From: Botryococcus braunii
Taxonomy: Eukaryota > Chlorophyta > Trebouxiophyceae
Length of the DNA: 32,500 nucleotides
Reading direction: 5' to 3'
Assembly (NCBI GenBank): GCA_002005505.1
Contig: KV908346.1
Coordinates: 623,310-655,809, forward strand
In this document: positions 1 through 12,348 of the stretch, one piece after another
How the letters are laid out: the number at the start of each line of letters is the position of its first letter
Numbering within the stretch: the first letter of the stretch is position 1
Made by a program: the position numbers and the translations under genes
Notes under the pieces: model-generated
Told to the model about the DNA's origin: nothing
Seen by the model: the letters and a program-made list of their open reading frames with translations, nothing else
Database searches by the model: none

Positions 1-1759
1 GCACCTAAGCAACTGGTCCCCTGAGACCTAATCTCATCATAGGTATAGGAAACATAGTCAATGCCTATTGCATTCGACAAGGCAATACACAAGTCATTAC
101 ATCCAAGTATGACTTCAACTCAATAACAGTCAATTGCTCACTGTATGCGCGTGCAAATGCATATGCATGCTTAATACGATTGTAAAAACCGTATACCGAG
201 AACATGAAGTATCAACCTATGAAGTATCATCGAGTTTATGATTAACAACCATATCCAATAGTGTCCCATAGCACCTTATTGACATCTTCTTTGGAACAAT
301 TATGGTTGTGTGATTACACAACACAATTAACGTATTTTAAGATTAAGAGTTGTAGTAAGTGTGCCAACACAATATGAACCAGTTCACCCATGAAATCGCA
401 ATGATAATCCATATCATGATCATTCATAGATTATCTGTAGGTGAATCATGGTTCATATCCAACAGATGGACTCCAAGCGTGCTTCTGCAAACATCATAGG
501 CTTAAACTTCAAAAGGTTGCCTGAGGTAGGGCTTTCGCCTCAGCCTCGGATGTCATGCGCACAGGTGCAGACAGTGATTGTGGCCAGGGCTCACCAGCAG
601 AGCAAAGGGTCTTCGGATAGGTTTGAACCTTGGCAGCGGACGGCAGGTTCTATAACGCGTGTGAACATGTTTGAGCCTTGGCAGCGGACGGCAAGTTCTA
701 TAACGGGTGTGAACATACTGTGTCACTTAATGTCTGTGGTGCCTTATAAGCCGAAGTGCCTCTGTATTGTACGTGTGCAAAATACAGCAGCCGTTAATGA
801 GATGCTTGCTAAAAAACACTCTCCCAGCAGAGCTTGCTGTCTTGACTTCCCGCAGCTAGCTTAACTTAGTTCGAATGACATACTGCCTGTTTGAGCTACA
901 AATTCTGGCCCCTAGCTTCCGCGTAGCCGCATGACAGATTTATGGTGTGCGGTTGGGATTGGCTTCACTCTTCTCTATAAACTCTTTGTGTCCGGCATCA
1001 GGCATTTTTACCTCACAGAATTTTTAAGCCGTGTCCCATCCTCGAGGACAGCTTAGCTCTTGTCAGCAGCAGCCCTGACAGATGACGGGTTCTGAAGATA
1101 TGGAACCATATGATTCTTTGCACACAACAAACAAACAGTTCAGTGCATCAATCTATGTGCAGTATACATTCCATCTGACACAGTCTACTTCGAGCTCTCA
1201 TATCTTCTGCAATCATGTATTTTGCCATGTGTAGCTCTAACAGCGACAGTTGCTTCCCCGTTAGGAAGGTCTCCATCTTCCTGCGGCGATTGGTTTGATG
1301 TGATGAAGGAGCGGAAGACTGTACTCAAACAACACCTCGAAAGATGCGTAAGGGCAAGCACGACAAGGCAGGGACAGACATAGCAGTCACTGAAAACAGT
1401 GTATCCTGTAGGCCAACAAGACTGGCAAAAGCTTGGGGTTAGAAGAAACACTGTTTATCAATTACAGCGTTTCTTCCAGCACCCACACTTTTCCCCTTCC
1501 TTTGAAAGGTAGTCGTCCGAGTCACGCACCGACTAAAGGGCTAGCGGGACATGATTATTTCCGTGACTTTGCTTTTGGACTGCTTGCCACGTGGGATGAC
1601 CGACCTTGCTTGCTGTTCCGTAGGCTGTACAGCCCGAACCGACCTACGTTCGACTACCACCTGAGGAAGGAACAACCGCCAACTTTCGCTTGATCGTTGG
1701 GTATGCAAAGGCAATTTTGTCTTCGAAAGTTTGTGGGCTAGTCTCGGGAGAGGCTTCCC
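1..1759. other. Upstream region, no gene recognised
   Basis: I see no convincing coding exon here. The first 450 bases are A+T-richer than the rest, and the short open frames show no family motif. A 48-bp tandem duplication lies at 621-716. The promoter and 5' UTR of the GH5 gene that starts at 1760 should lie in the last few hundred bases, but no core promoter element can be assigned. The sequence TATAAA at about 975 is too far away and too common to rely on. Confidence 0.5.
621..716. repeat. Two-copy 48-bp tandem duplication
   Basis: The segment starting GTTTGAACCTTGGCAGCGG at 621 recurs at 669 with only a few substitutions. The unit is exactly 48 bp, a multiple of three, so an open frame reads through both copies. 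That frame has no recognisable homology. Confidence 0.85.
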
Positions 1760-1855
1760 ATGGCTAAGAATAAATTTGTCTCCCGGAGTTCGGCGCGGTT
1801 CGCCGCGCTGCTCCTGTTTGCTGTTTTCCTGGATTCATTTACCGTGATCCAGGGA
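1760..1855 (+). other. Signal peptide of the GH5 protein
   Basis: The first 32 residues have a basic start (K3, K5, R9, R13), a hydrophobic core (about residues 14-24, AALLLFAVFL) and a likely cleavage site after IQG. A low-complexity stretch rich in Pro, Ala and Thr follows and runs across the first intron. The start ATG at 1760 is the one that gives this secretion signal. Exon 1 ends at a clean GTGAGT donor at 1902. Confidence 0.85.
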
Positions 1856-4800
1856 GCACAAGGTCCAACGAAAGCACCTACTGCTCCAGCGAGAGCACCT
1901 GGTGAGTCGCTAACTTTGCGAAGGTGCCAGTTGTCGGTCGGAAGGTGGTGCATTCTGCCGACCTGGGACGAAGGCGCACAGTCCGACAGTATGGCATAAG
2001 TTTATTTAGGGCAATATTGAGCATTAAAAGGAAAGTGGATGTAGTTTGGGCTACCCTATTTGGTCCATTATTGCTACTGTGCGATCTCTGGCTTCCCTCC
2101 CCCCACAGCCCGAAGTTCAGCCTACCTTTGCGGACAATAATCAATGAGCATGACAGTATACGTAAATCTTTATTAAAAATTAAATTCGTTTGTTCTTGGT
2201 ATCTAGTTTAATGTGGTAGTCCTATTGTTGTTACTTTTTTGTCAGATCGCCGTTGGAGGGGTTGTCGTACCCGGAAAGAGTGGTAAAGCAACAATCAAAC
2301 ATAAACAAGCGATTCATTATTCCATATCACAAAATAATTTTCAGCGTTGATTTGTGAATATTTCATAGGCTGCCATATTTGGCGGCTATGGGTGTTTTGC
2401 ATGTGCAATTGGTGACTTCGTCGGGGAATGTGGGTTGGGGAAATCAGTTGCGGCTCCCAGAACATCCAATAGTACCGTTATCAGGAATAGGACTGCTGCT
2501 GTAGTACCAGCGGCAGGTGCACCCCACAGTGGTCCAGCCGCTAGCCCCTCTCAAGCGAATGGACGCTTGCTGGACCAGTTCGTGCAACGGGCCGGCACGC
2601 GATTCGTGATTGCGGCTAGAGATGGGGATCCTGACTCTTGCGAAACATTCTATTTTTCTGGAGCCAATGCTAACTATCTGGTGCGCGATGCTTCTTTGTT
2701 TCAAACCTGCACTATCTCCACGACTAAGGATATCCAAAGCAGTGCTGCCTTTAATACTTCGGGATACCGTTAGTTATGCCATTCCTGAGATCTTTTGCAG
2801 TACTAGCTTTGGGGAAGGGAGAAGATTATGCTCTGCATGTGATACCCCAGGGACAAACCTGAGCAAACCTCACAGTGCTGGATGTGGAGTTATTATCAAC
2901 GGGGCTACATCATTTTTAACTGGTTGAGGGCGGTAATGGCAGAGGTTCAGTCTCACTCGGAAGTTAATCTGCTGAGGGCCACGGAACTGCAGAGGCCATA
3001 TCCCTGTAGTTGTTGAAGGAATCTGTTTGCAGATCTTAAACATCCTTGTTGAGTTTTGAAGTATATCATGCAAAGCAAGACACTAATTTGTCCACGGCAT
3101 TTTGGGAGGAGAGTTTTGGCTAGAACATTTTAACGCTTAGAATATCTCATGGATGTTTCCACTCACCTCCTTCATTGGAAAATATGAAGGCTACAACACA
3201 TGTATGACAGGAAATCCCTGTTCTATCAGCTGATCCTCCTCGCAAGGTTGTAACTGCTGTTGATATTTGCAAGCACATGTCCCCTTTCTTTTTAGTCATC
3301 AGAATATCCTGTTTCCATTGCCAACCACAACCTTATTTTCTTTCTTATCTTTGGAGCTGGACACAACTGTACGAACATGTGAGGGGGTGCCAGTTTTTTT
3401 ATTAAATGTGCTTCACCCAGTGTTACTGGCTGGGAGGGAGTACATTACTGAGCGGGACTGGGGGGGGGGGCCATGGTTTGGCATTAGATGGTACGGGCTG
3501 CTAACCCTAAGACTCGGCCACAAGTCTTAGAGATTTTGGACAGTGCGAAGGAGCTTGGACTAACAGTGCTCAGAATATGGGCATTCTCAGACGGGCACTT
3601 GGAGTGGAACTCTCTGCAGCGCTATCCAGGTCCGAGCCCATGCATTCACGGTTACCAGCAAATTTGATGCGGAATGCGCTACTACCTGCTTGCTCTGTCA
3701 ATTCTGCAGTGTTTCATGCGGAGTGTAGGGGTTCACAGCATCTGGCTATTCGGAAGCCTTTCGATGGAAAGTCTTTATCTAGATTGGTGGGATACTATGG
3801 AAGGCCGAAGGTTCGGAAACCAAAGTTGTCAAGGGCGGTGGTAAAAGGGGCATGTGAGGATCAAAGAAGCTGCAATTATAGGAATTGATGTTGGATGGTG
3901 GCCTGCATTTGTGATGATGCTGTCAAGAAGTAAGTGATGCAGCAGGGTTTGGTGATATGTCTATTTGGCCTCCGTGAGGTTTGGGTAGGATCGGTTATGA
4001 CGTCACTGCATTGAAGTCAACAGGAAGCACTTCAGCTGCTGGTTTGGAGATCTGAGGGCAGGGGTTTGTGTGCTGCAGGCGTGTATGATGAAGCAACTTT
4101 CCAGGGGTTGGATTTTGTTCTGGACCAGGCTAGCAGACGGGGCATCCGCATCACGCTGGTGCTTGCAAACTACTGGTGCGTGGGGCCCTTCAAAGAAGAT
4201 CCTTCCAGGGGATGTGGGTGACCAACAAGAGAACCTGGTCAGAGAAAGATGTGTTTGGCAGGGAAGAGGGAGGGAGGAAGGGGTCAGAGGGAAGGCATTG
4301 CGATTCGTGTGGTAGGGATGTGAGAGGGTAATCCTTATGATATCGGTACCATTGCTGTAAACATGGGTGCTTTAGAACAAGATGCACATACATTCAGTAT
4401 GTTCCAATGTTTTCGGATTTCATACGGCCAGAAGCCCATCAGCTAGACCACCACCCCTTTGATAAGGACTGACCCGTTTACTAAAAGTTCCCTAGGCTCC
4501 TCAACCCCCCACCCTCAGCCCTTTCTGGGCCTGCTTGGTGGGACAGAGAATGCTTTGCTTGATCTCAGGATAGCTGCTCCATGTGAGCCGTCTGCCAAGT
4601 GCATTCTGGACATGAAATGGTGCAATCTGTGCAGGGCAATGTACGGAGGCTTAGACATGTACAACATGTGGTCCTTTCAAGCTGGCGCGGGTGAGTTTTT
4701 CCCTGCAGATCTTTCAGTTTATGCCCTTCAAAAATATGTTGCATGGCTTGTTTGTTCGCAACTCGTCCATGGGTTGTCCTCAAAAACATACAGAAAGTGA

Positions 4801-7800
4801 TTGCAGCCATCATAAAGTCATCCTCCAATCAATGTCGAGTCGGTCCCTGACATGGTACCCACATTGTTGAAGTAGCAGTTCCTTCTTCTGTGTGGCCGGG
4901 ACTGTGGCCGGGACTGCTCATAATAACGTGATAAACGACCTCAGCAGACTCATTCCAACGGGGTGGAGTACTTGGTTGTGCCCAGGTCAGTGTCCCGGAG
5001 ATGGAGCTTGTCGGGATGCCTTCTTCTCAGACCCTGTGGCTGTTGGCTTTTACCGAAACCATGTCAAGGCCATCCTCACCCGTAATAACACGTACAACGG
5101 CCGAATTTACAAGTGCGCCCTTGTTGTTCCATGCCTTAATTGATTGCCACTTGGTATACACATTTCACGTTGGGAAACGCATTGGTGAAGCACGGACAGC
5201 TGGACATGAATGTCGCAGGCATGTCCATCAGCCATCAGGAAACCATACTCAATCATTGTGGTGATTGTGCAGGGATGACCCCACCATTTTCTCGTACAAC
5301 CTAATGAATGAGCCCAGATCGCAGCAAGAGCTTTATGTTGTCAGGCGGAAAACAACTGACAGTGGCAAGATTTACAATATTAGCTACAACCCAGCAGATG
5401 ATCTCCAGAACTGGATCAAGGACACTGCTGCCTACATCAAGTCCATGGATCCCGTGCACCTGCTGACCACTGGTGAGGCATAATGTTGACTTGCCCCAAC
5501 TTGTTGCTGTACCTGTTTGGTACCTCATACGTGCAACCTTTCCGCCCTTAAAGCCTTTCCAGCCTCGTGTCCTTTCATTGCTCTGTCTGATTTCATTCCG
5601 TTGGAAAAGCTCACACTCGTTGGAATGCACAGGAATGGAGGGCTTTGCTGGGAACTCGACACCCCTGTACTTGTACAGCAATCCCGGAGCGTGGGCCTCC
5701 CTCATGGGGAATGACTTTGTGAGGAATCACAAGGTGGAGGGAATTGACTACGCGACGATGCATGTCTATGTGGACCAATGGCTATGTGTTGAGCAAGGTT
5801 CCACTGAAGATGGCCAGCTTGGCTTCCTCAAGTGCGTGGAACCCTGTTGGAAGAGGGCTCATGCATCCTTTCTATCCAGCTCTAGCTTCTGGGCAGTGAT
5901 TTATGATCTTTCCTGTTTTCTTTTCTTTCCCATTGTCTGCCTGTTTTCTTTCCATAGAGGTGTGCATGTAATCTCACCATTCACTGGATTTGAGGCAGGG
6001 GCGAGGACCTGCTTAATGATAGTAGCCACGGGGATGCTCCACCAGGGGCGGAGCCGGGGCAGGCAGGAAGGCAAGAGGGAGGAGGGGGGTCTAGAGAGTG
6101 AGACATATCATGTCGTCTAAGTATTGATCCTAGTAGGGATTTTCCTGTGCAGAAACTGGATTGAGGTCAGACAGCAGGCCGCTGAAGAGGACCTCCAAAT
6201 GCCTGTAGTGCTAGAGGAGTTTGGAGCCAAAATGGACAAGAGGTACGTGCCCAAACTCCAATGTCTGATGAGGCCTGCCGAACAAGGGGCGGTCCCCCGG
6301 TCCAGTCTCTGACACTGAGTGTTGGCTTTCACTGTCAAAAGCCCTAACAGATCTGGGGTGCAATGCGGCCTCACACATTATCTTTTCTTCGAGCACAAAG
6401 AAGTATGTTTCAACTTTGACAAAAGCCTCAGGGGACAAGGGCTGTCTCACCAATGGGCTGCACTGTTCGTATCAATTGAGTAAAGTGCTCACTCGGCGCA
6501 CCATGCACATGAGGCACTTCAACGGGCTGGACTTTGGCATCATATGCCGCACTTAGGTGCTTGATTGGTACTTACCTTATTGCTTTCCGTACATGATTTG
6601 CTGGAAGAGGATAACTTTACATGGTTGGCTGGAGGATCACTGAAGATGTACCTTTGGGGGGGTTTCAGAGCACCACAGTACAAGGTGGCTTACGATAGTT
6701 GTCTAGCGTCAGCCAAGCGTGGGGGCGCTTGTGCTGGGGTGATGTTCTGGGACCTAGTGCACCAGGTAAGCCTTCCCTGGTTTCTGGAAATGTGTTGAAA
6801 GCCTGGTATGGTAGTAATGGCAGTGGCTGGGATTAGTGTTTTTAACAGATGGGAGGAATGAAGATGTACGAAGTTGTTGTGTTGAAGGCTCTGCTCCTCA
6901 CTAGTAGCTGCCCCATAGGTTTGAGATTTACTTTTTTTAACCTGCCATGTCAGACCTGAAGCTCGAGCTCGGGATTAACTTACAAATATGTGTGTCTTTG
7001 TGCAAACATATGCCATCACAAAATTATGGGTGTCATTAAAAATAACGGAAATCTGATAGCATTGCCAGCAGGAGTTTGGTAATTGGCCTTCAACAATCTG
7101 CACGTTTAAGTTGCAACAGCTTTTGCAGGTTGAGTTATCTTTAAGGTTTGGCCTCGGACCCCTGTCTCTTTGAAATGACAGCACTCCGCTAAAAATTTGG
7201 CCTGCACCGTAGGGGTACGGGCTGGTGGACCCTTGGTTGGATGGGGCTCTAAGATTTGGTGGAGGGTATTCCAACTGGCTGCCAGCCAAAAATGATGATA
7301 TGAGCGCTGTCCTAGCCCTCGTGAAGGGCTACTCTTCTGCTGTTGCCAAGCTCAATGCTGCCTCTGGGTCACCAGCTACCTGTGTGTTTGTACCACCTCG
7401 CCAAATGGGCGACGGCTGTGGGTGCGTTGGCCCAGCCAGGATGGAACTGCATTTTTGGGATGCCATAGGGGGCGTAGATGTATCATACGGGCATGCCTGC
7501 TGAAGTATAGGGGTTGGGGAGAATTCGTTAAAAGGCATAGTTGTAATAACTCAGTAACCTTTGAGTCTTGTAGTATGAAACATCAGAGCACTGGAGCGGA
7601 CGTCAAGGCTGGACAGACGGAAGGGGGGCATCATAACTTACTCACATTCACTGGAGGGCCATCTGTCAGAGAAGGGGGGCTTTGTCGTAGCGAATTTGGC
7701 CTCCGCTCTAGGAGAGGGATTGAGCACAAGCCTGGACGAGTGAGAGCAGGCGCCGGTACAGGTGTGTGAAGGCTGCAGAGGAAGTGCGAAAGTATAAATG

Positions 7801-10800
7801 AACTTGAAATATGGGTGCATTGAGGAGGTTCCAAGGCCACTTTGGATGCCAAAGACCTCCTGGCAGGGTTTCAAAACTTTATAAGAAGCCATCAACCTCG
7901 GGAGGCCATTGTAATCTGCACGGTTTCCAAATATTGAAGACTGGCCAGGAAGTCGAGGTCACATCAAGGACAAGAGGAGTGTGGGAGAGTTGGTAAGCTC
8001 AGGGCTTGTCCATTTTAAGGAACACGTTGCTCCAGGCAATTATGGGTTAGGCTTTTTTCCCCAAAACCATGACGTACCTCGCACACTGGGCTGGGTAAAG
8101 AGGGCTGCATTGGATTTGGAATAAATCAACCAGTAATTGTCTCAGTATACCGGGTTGCAGTACTTGAAATGCAGATTTGACTCTGGCATGGTTAACAGGG
8201 GTATCAGCATAAATTTGGATGAGGGTGGCATGCCCTGGACCTGTCTGGCAGGAGAGCCAGAGAATATGAACTGGTGCAATGCAGAAGATAGCATGTTGCG
8301 GTACCATAACCCACCTGATGCCTGGAAGGGAGCCCGAGACAAAGGTGATTGGCCCTTCCATGTTTCTCCAATCTACTCAAGTCTCCTGATTGTCCTGGCC
8401 AAAACATGGCATCCTTGAAGAACATGGGCTGCAGAAACACAAAGAACGGATGTTTATAATTAAGACTATGTCACTGACTCTACTGTCAACATCAGGATTA
8501 TTGGCTTGTTTTGTCATTGACGTTTCACGCTTCCTCATCATGGGAAGGGTGAGGGAGATGGAAACATCTTTGTTGCACTCACCAGGACTGAGATGCTGGA
8601 TTTGGGCACCAGGGCTTCCTTACAACAGTATAGAGGTCCTAGTGCTTGGCAACATCACCAACACGGGGTCTCAGCCTGTCAACCTCAAAGGTGCTTGGTT
8701 TATCGTTCCATTCTCTCAGGGCGTGCATACGGAGTATGAGGGCGTCTGGAAGCGGGCAGAGAACCCAAATTCCTTTTTTCAGGTGTTCTGCTGGTAAGTC
8801 CTGGACCTCAGCACCTCCTGGAAGGTCAGGTTAATGAATGGATCAGACGTGAGGAGTCCTTAGCTTTCCAGAAAATTTCTATATCAAAATCGAAGTCCTG
8901 GGCGGTTCTTCTTCTCTCCAGTGATTCTTGAAGTCCATCCAGTGCTATAGAGCCTTACATATATTCCTGCAATTTTAACGCTTCGATCGTACACCTCTGA
9001 GAAAGCCTCTAGTACGTCTGGATAGATGCAGCATAATAACATTAGAGCTTACACCTTTGCTGAGATGCAGTAACAGGCTCATTGTTGTCAGATTGTCGAC
9101 ATGTTTTCTGGTGTTGTACTCCTTTGTCCCAGATGAACGGATGCTGATATGCGTCCACGGACTGTGTTTCATACACGGTTTTAGCCTCTTTGCGTCCTTT
9201 CCCTCTTTTAGATTGCAGAAGTTTAGTGAGTGACCTGATTCATATTGTACCCTATCATGGGTGTTACCTTTCGTAAGGAAGGGCGCATGGGTGTGGTCAT
9301 TGCAGGTTCATGGGCAAGTCTTCCAGCGGCGAGAACCTATGCCAGGATGGTTCAATCCACATAAACTTCACAACGTTCAATTGGCCCATCGGGACCAAAA
9401 TGGATCGTGGCCTCAATATTAGCTTCCAAGGCGATGTCACCCTTTACCCACAGGAGTCCATTACTGGCAGTGCTGGGTCCAATGACGTCATGATCAGTTT
9501 TAAGGATGCCAAGAAGATCAATCCATACCGGTATGGCTTCAAACTACAACTTACCTCTTCTTACACAAGCAATCCTGGCTGCCCTTAGAGAATACCACCT
9601 CTCTGTCTATTGTTGACATGTTCATAGGGAATCTCTTCTCTGTTGAAGTTCTCAGTTGTCGATGGAGTACAAGACGGTGCTTACCGCAATTCAGAACCAT
9701 ACTATTCAGATTTCCTCTTGAGTGAATAATTACCACACAAGCTGTATAGGAGCATCGAACAACATAACGTAATTGATAGGGCTGAGCCCGTGCCATGGGC
9801 CAACAGTAGCCTTCACATAACTCTTGTTCTAAGAAGCTACTGCTTTAACGCATCTCGATCAGCGAGTTTGAAGTTGCTAAAGGGACTGGGTCGGTGGCAG
9901 TCTGGATGTATCAAGCCTGGGCATTCCAGGATCAAGTGATTGTCCTGCCAGCCCTGGCCACATCCAGTACCCTCCCCCACCACCACCTCCCTGTTCCGAG
10001 GGCAAGCATCCCTGGCGTGGCTGTCCTCGTCTTGAGTGGCTCAGACAGGCCCACACCACCGCCAGCACTCCTGCCGCTATAACCCCACCCACCACAGTGC
10101 CGGTCCAGGTAAGAAGCCCGTTCAACAAATTACTTCTTTGGGGCCCTTTCCCTTCCTGACACCTGTTTTGAACAGGGCTTGTGTCCATCCAAGCCATACT
10201 GCCTGAATAGCTTTGCCAAGAGCCTCTTAAACTTGTTCTTCAGGTGTCCAGCGGCTAGTGACTAGTGGATATCGCAGTTGACAAACACGTTCCATCCCCC
10301 AGAAGTCGGGTGCTCTCTAAACCCTTCACCACACCTTTCTGGTGCGCTGTAGGTGGGGACAATTTCCACATCAAGCGTACCAAACACAGATGTGTCATCT
10401 GCTGGACGACGCCTGATTGAGACTGATGAGAGCCCAAGCACAAGCAGCGCTCCTGCTTCTAACGCGCCGGCAAGCGGTTTAGTGCGGCCTCAGTCTGTCA
10501 GCGCGCCTGTTGCCCCCACTGGAATTATCCCTGGACGGCAGCTAATTGTAGTGGCCTATGTCAAGGCTGATGGTGATCTGAGGTGGGGTCATTCTTGCTT
10601 CTGCCAAACTTTTTTGAGGTTGTCCGATGTCAGGGGGTTCTGACACATGGCTTGAGAAAAAGACTAGCAACCTTGTTGGAGTCTTCAGGGTAATGGAAGC
10701 GGGTTGAACAAAGTTCAACAGAGTGAAGGAAACTATTTTTGTACAGGAAGGGGCTCGTTGTAAGAAAACATTCTGTAAGGAAAGTACTTTCTTTTGTGCT

Positions 10801-12265
10801 GTACCTCCATTCTAAGGGACTCTTGCTGAGTTCGTCCTCAGGTATGAGAAGATCTGGATTGTGAGGAAAGGGAATCACATTGACACAGCAAGGGGCAGGG
10901 TGTCTTAAACCACATCACAGGCCATGCCTTATTGACCTGTTTGTATTGGTCTTTAGCTTGGACCGCTTCCCAATGTGGGCGTCCCTACTACATTGGTGGG
11001 TGGCCACCGGTGTTCTACACCCGGCTGCATATACTAGGATTTACGCAACATGTAAGCTGAGGGAGTGTTGTGTGACGGGGCAAGCAGAAAACCGCCATTG
11101 GTACTGCCAGGACCCGCAGGCTTATTACCACGCCCGGATATTGGTGGTTCTGCAAAGGCCAAGCAGGTGGATGTCATGGTGACAATGAAGTACATGCGCA
11201 GCGACCTCAATGCCGCTACGTACAAGGTTTGCCTCCGTCTTTCTTGCCATGTATTTGGAACCCTTGGATTGGCGTACAGAGACATAACCGCAGACTCAGG
11301 TTTCTGTTCTCCAAATGGGCAGCATGTCACAAATGCCCGACTGATCTGTCTCATCTAGTGATCAGAACAACTGGATTGTGGTTTTAAGTCCAGAATCACG
11401 TTTGGAGACAGTGGGATTCCGCGATATAACTTAAGTTGGGGTGTGCACAGGTGTTAGCAAAAGGTCTTATTGTGCCAAACACTGGCTTTATGATGGTGAA
11501 AGGCGTGGTGGATTTCCCTGATGATATCGGGGAGAATGCCAGAGTGTATGCTGAGATCCCGGTGCCCAATTTAGCTGTCACGCTGGATCGGTTTGCTGTT
11601 TATGACCCCACGAGCATCTCGGCTCTTGCTACACTGCCTGCCAACATCACCGACGTATACCAGCCCTGCGTCTTACATCCTGACCTGGCCCCATCTGCCG
11701 TCTACGAGGTCTCTCTACCGCCCAACACCACCAGCGACACCCTCTCCATCGAGCTCTGCAGTCCCGGCGGCTATGACCAGGTCCTGCCTGCCACATACCT
11801 GCTATTGTGTATTATGTGGGGGAATGATCAGAAGCTCCAGCAAAACAGTCTTGATTTATACAGCCCTTGATGGGGGAAAAGGGTTTGCGGAGTCTATTTC
11901 TAATGCAATGTTGGGGTCATGCTGCAGTCAAATGCAGGACCTTGTTGTAGTAGTGACCTGGGGATTCCGGTCATGCAGGTGCTGCGGGTGTACAGCAATG
12001 GCAAGGAAGTTGTGCGCACAGATCCTCCAGGAAAAGACCCCTACTACACATTCAACATGCCTGTCCGAGCTGGTCGTAAATACCTCTTGGTGCTGGACGG
12101 TGATGTTGGCTTCCCGTATGGTGGCTACCGTGGCCATCCGGGTCTCAGGTATCATCCCAGCCCTCATCTCTCTGCCTGAGCTTTGCTTGTGTCTCACAAT
12201 CGACACCGACTAGCCGGTGGAGTCGTCAATCTTCGACGTAGTACTTGTGCATGCACGCCCGTGTG

Positions 12266-12348
<83 letters not shown>

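Noticed and set aside
2245..2282. Small exon between GH5 exons 1 and 2
   Set aside because: It is flanked by a plausible acceptor and donor but does not preserve phase. The direct 1901 to 2448 junction is in phase and continues the Ala/Pro-rich segment.
10955..11050. Small extra exon between 10572 and 11111
   Set aside because: Acceptor TTTAG and donor GTAAGC are present, but joining in phase 2 to the next exon creates a stop codon; other frames do not match the flanking phases.
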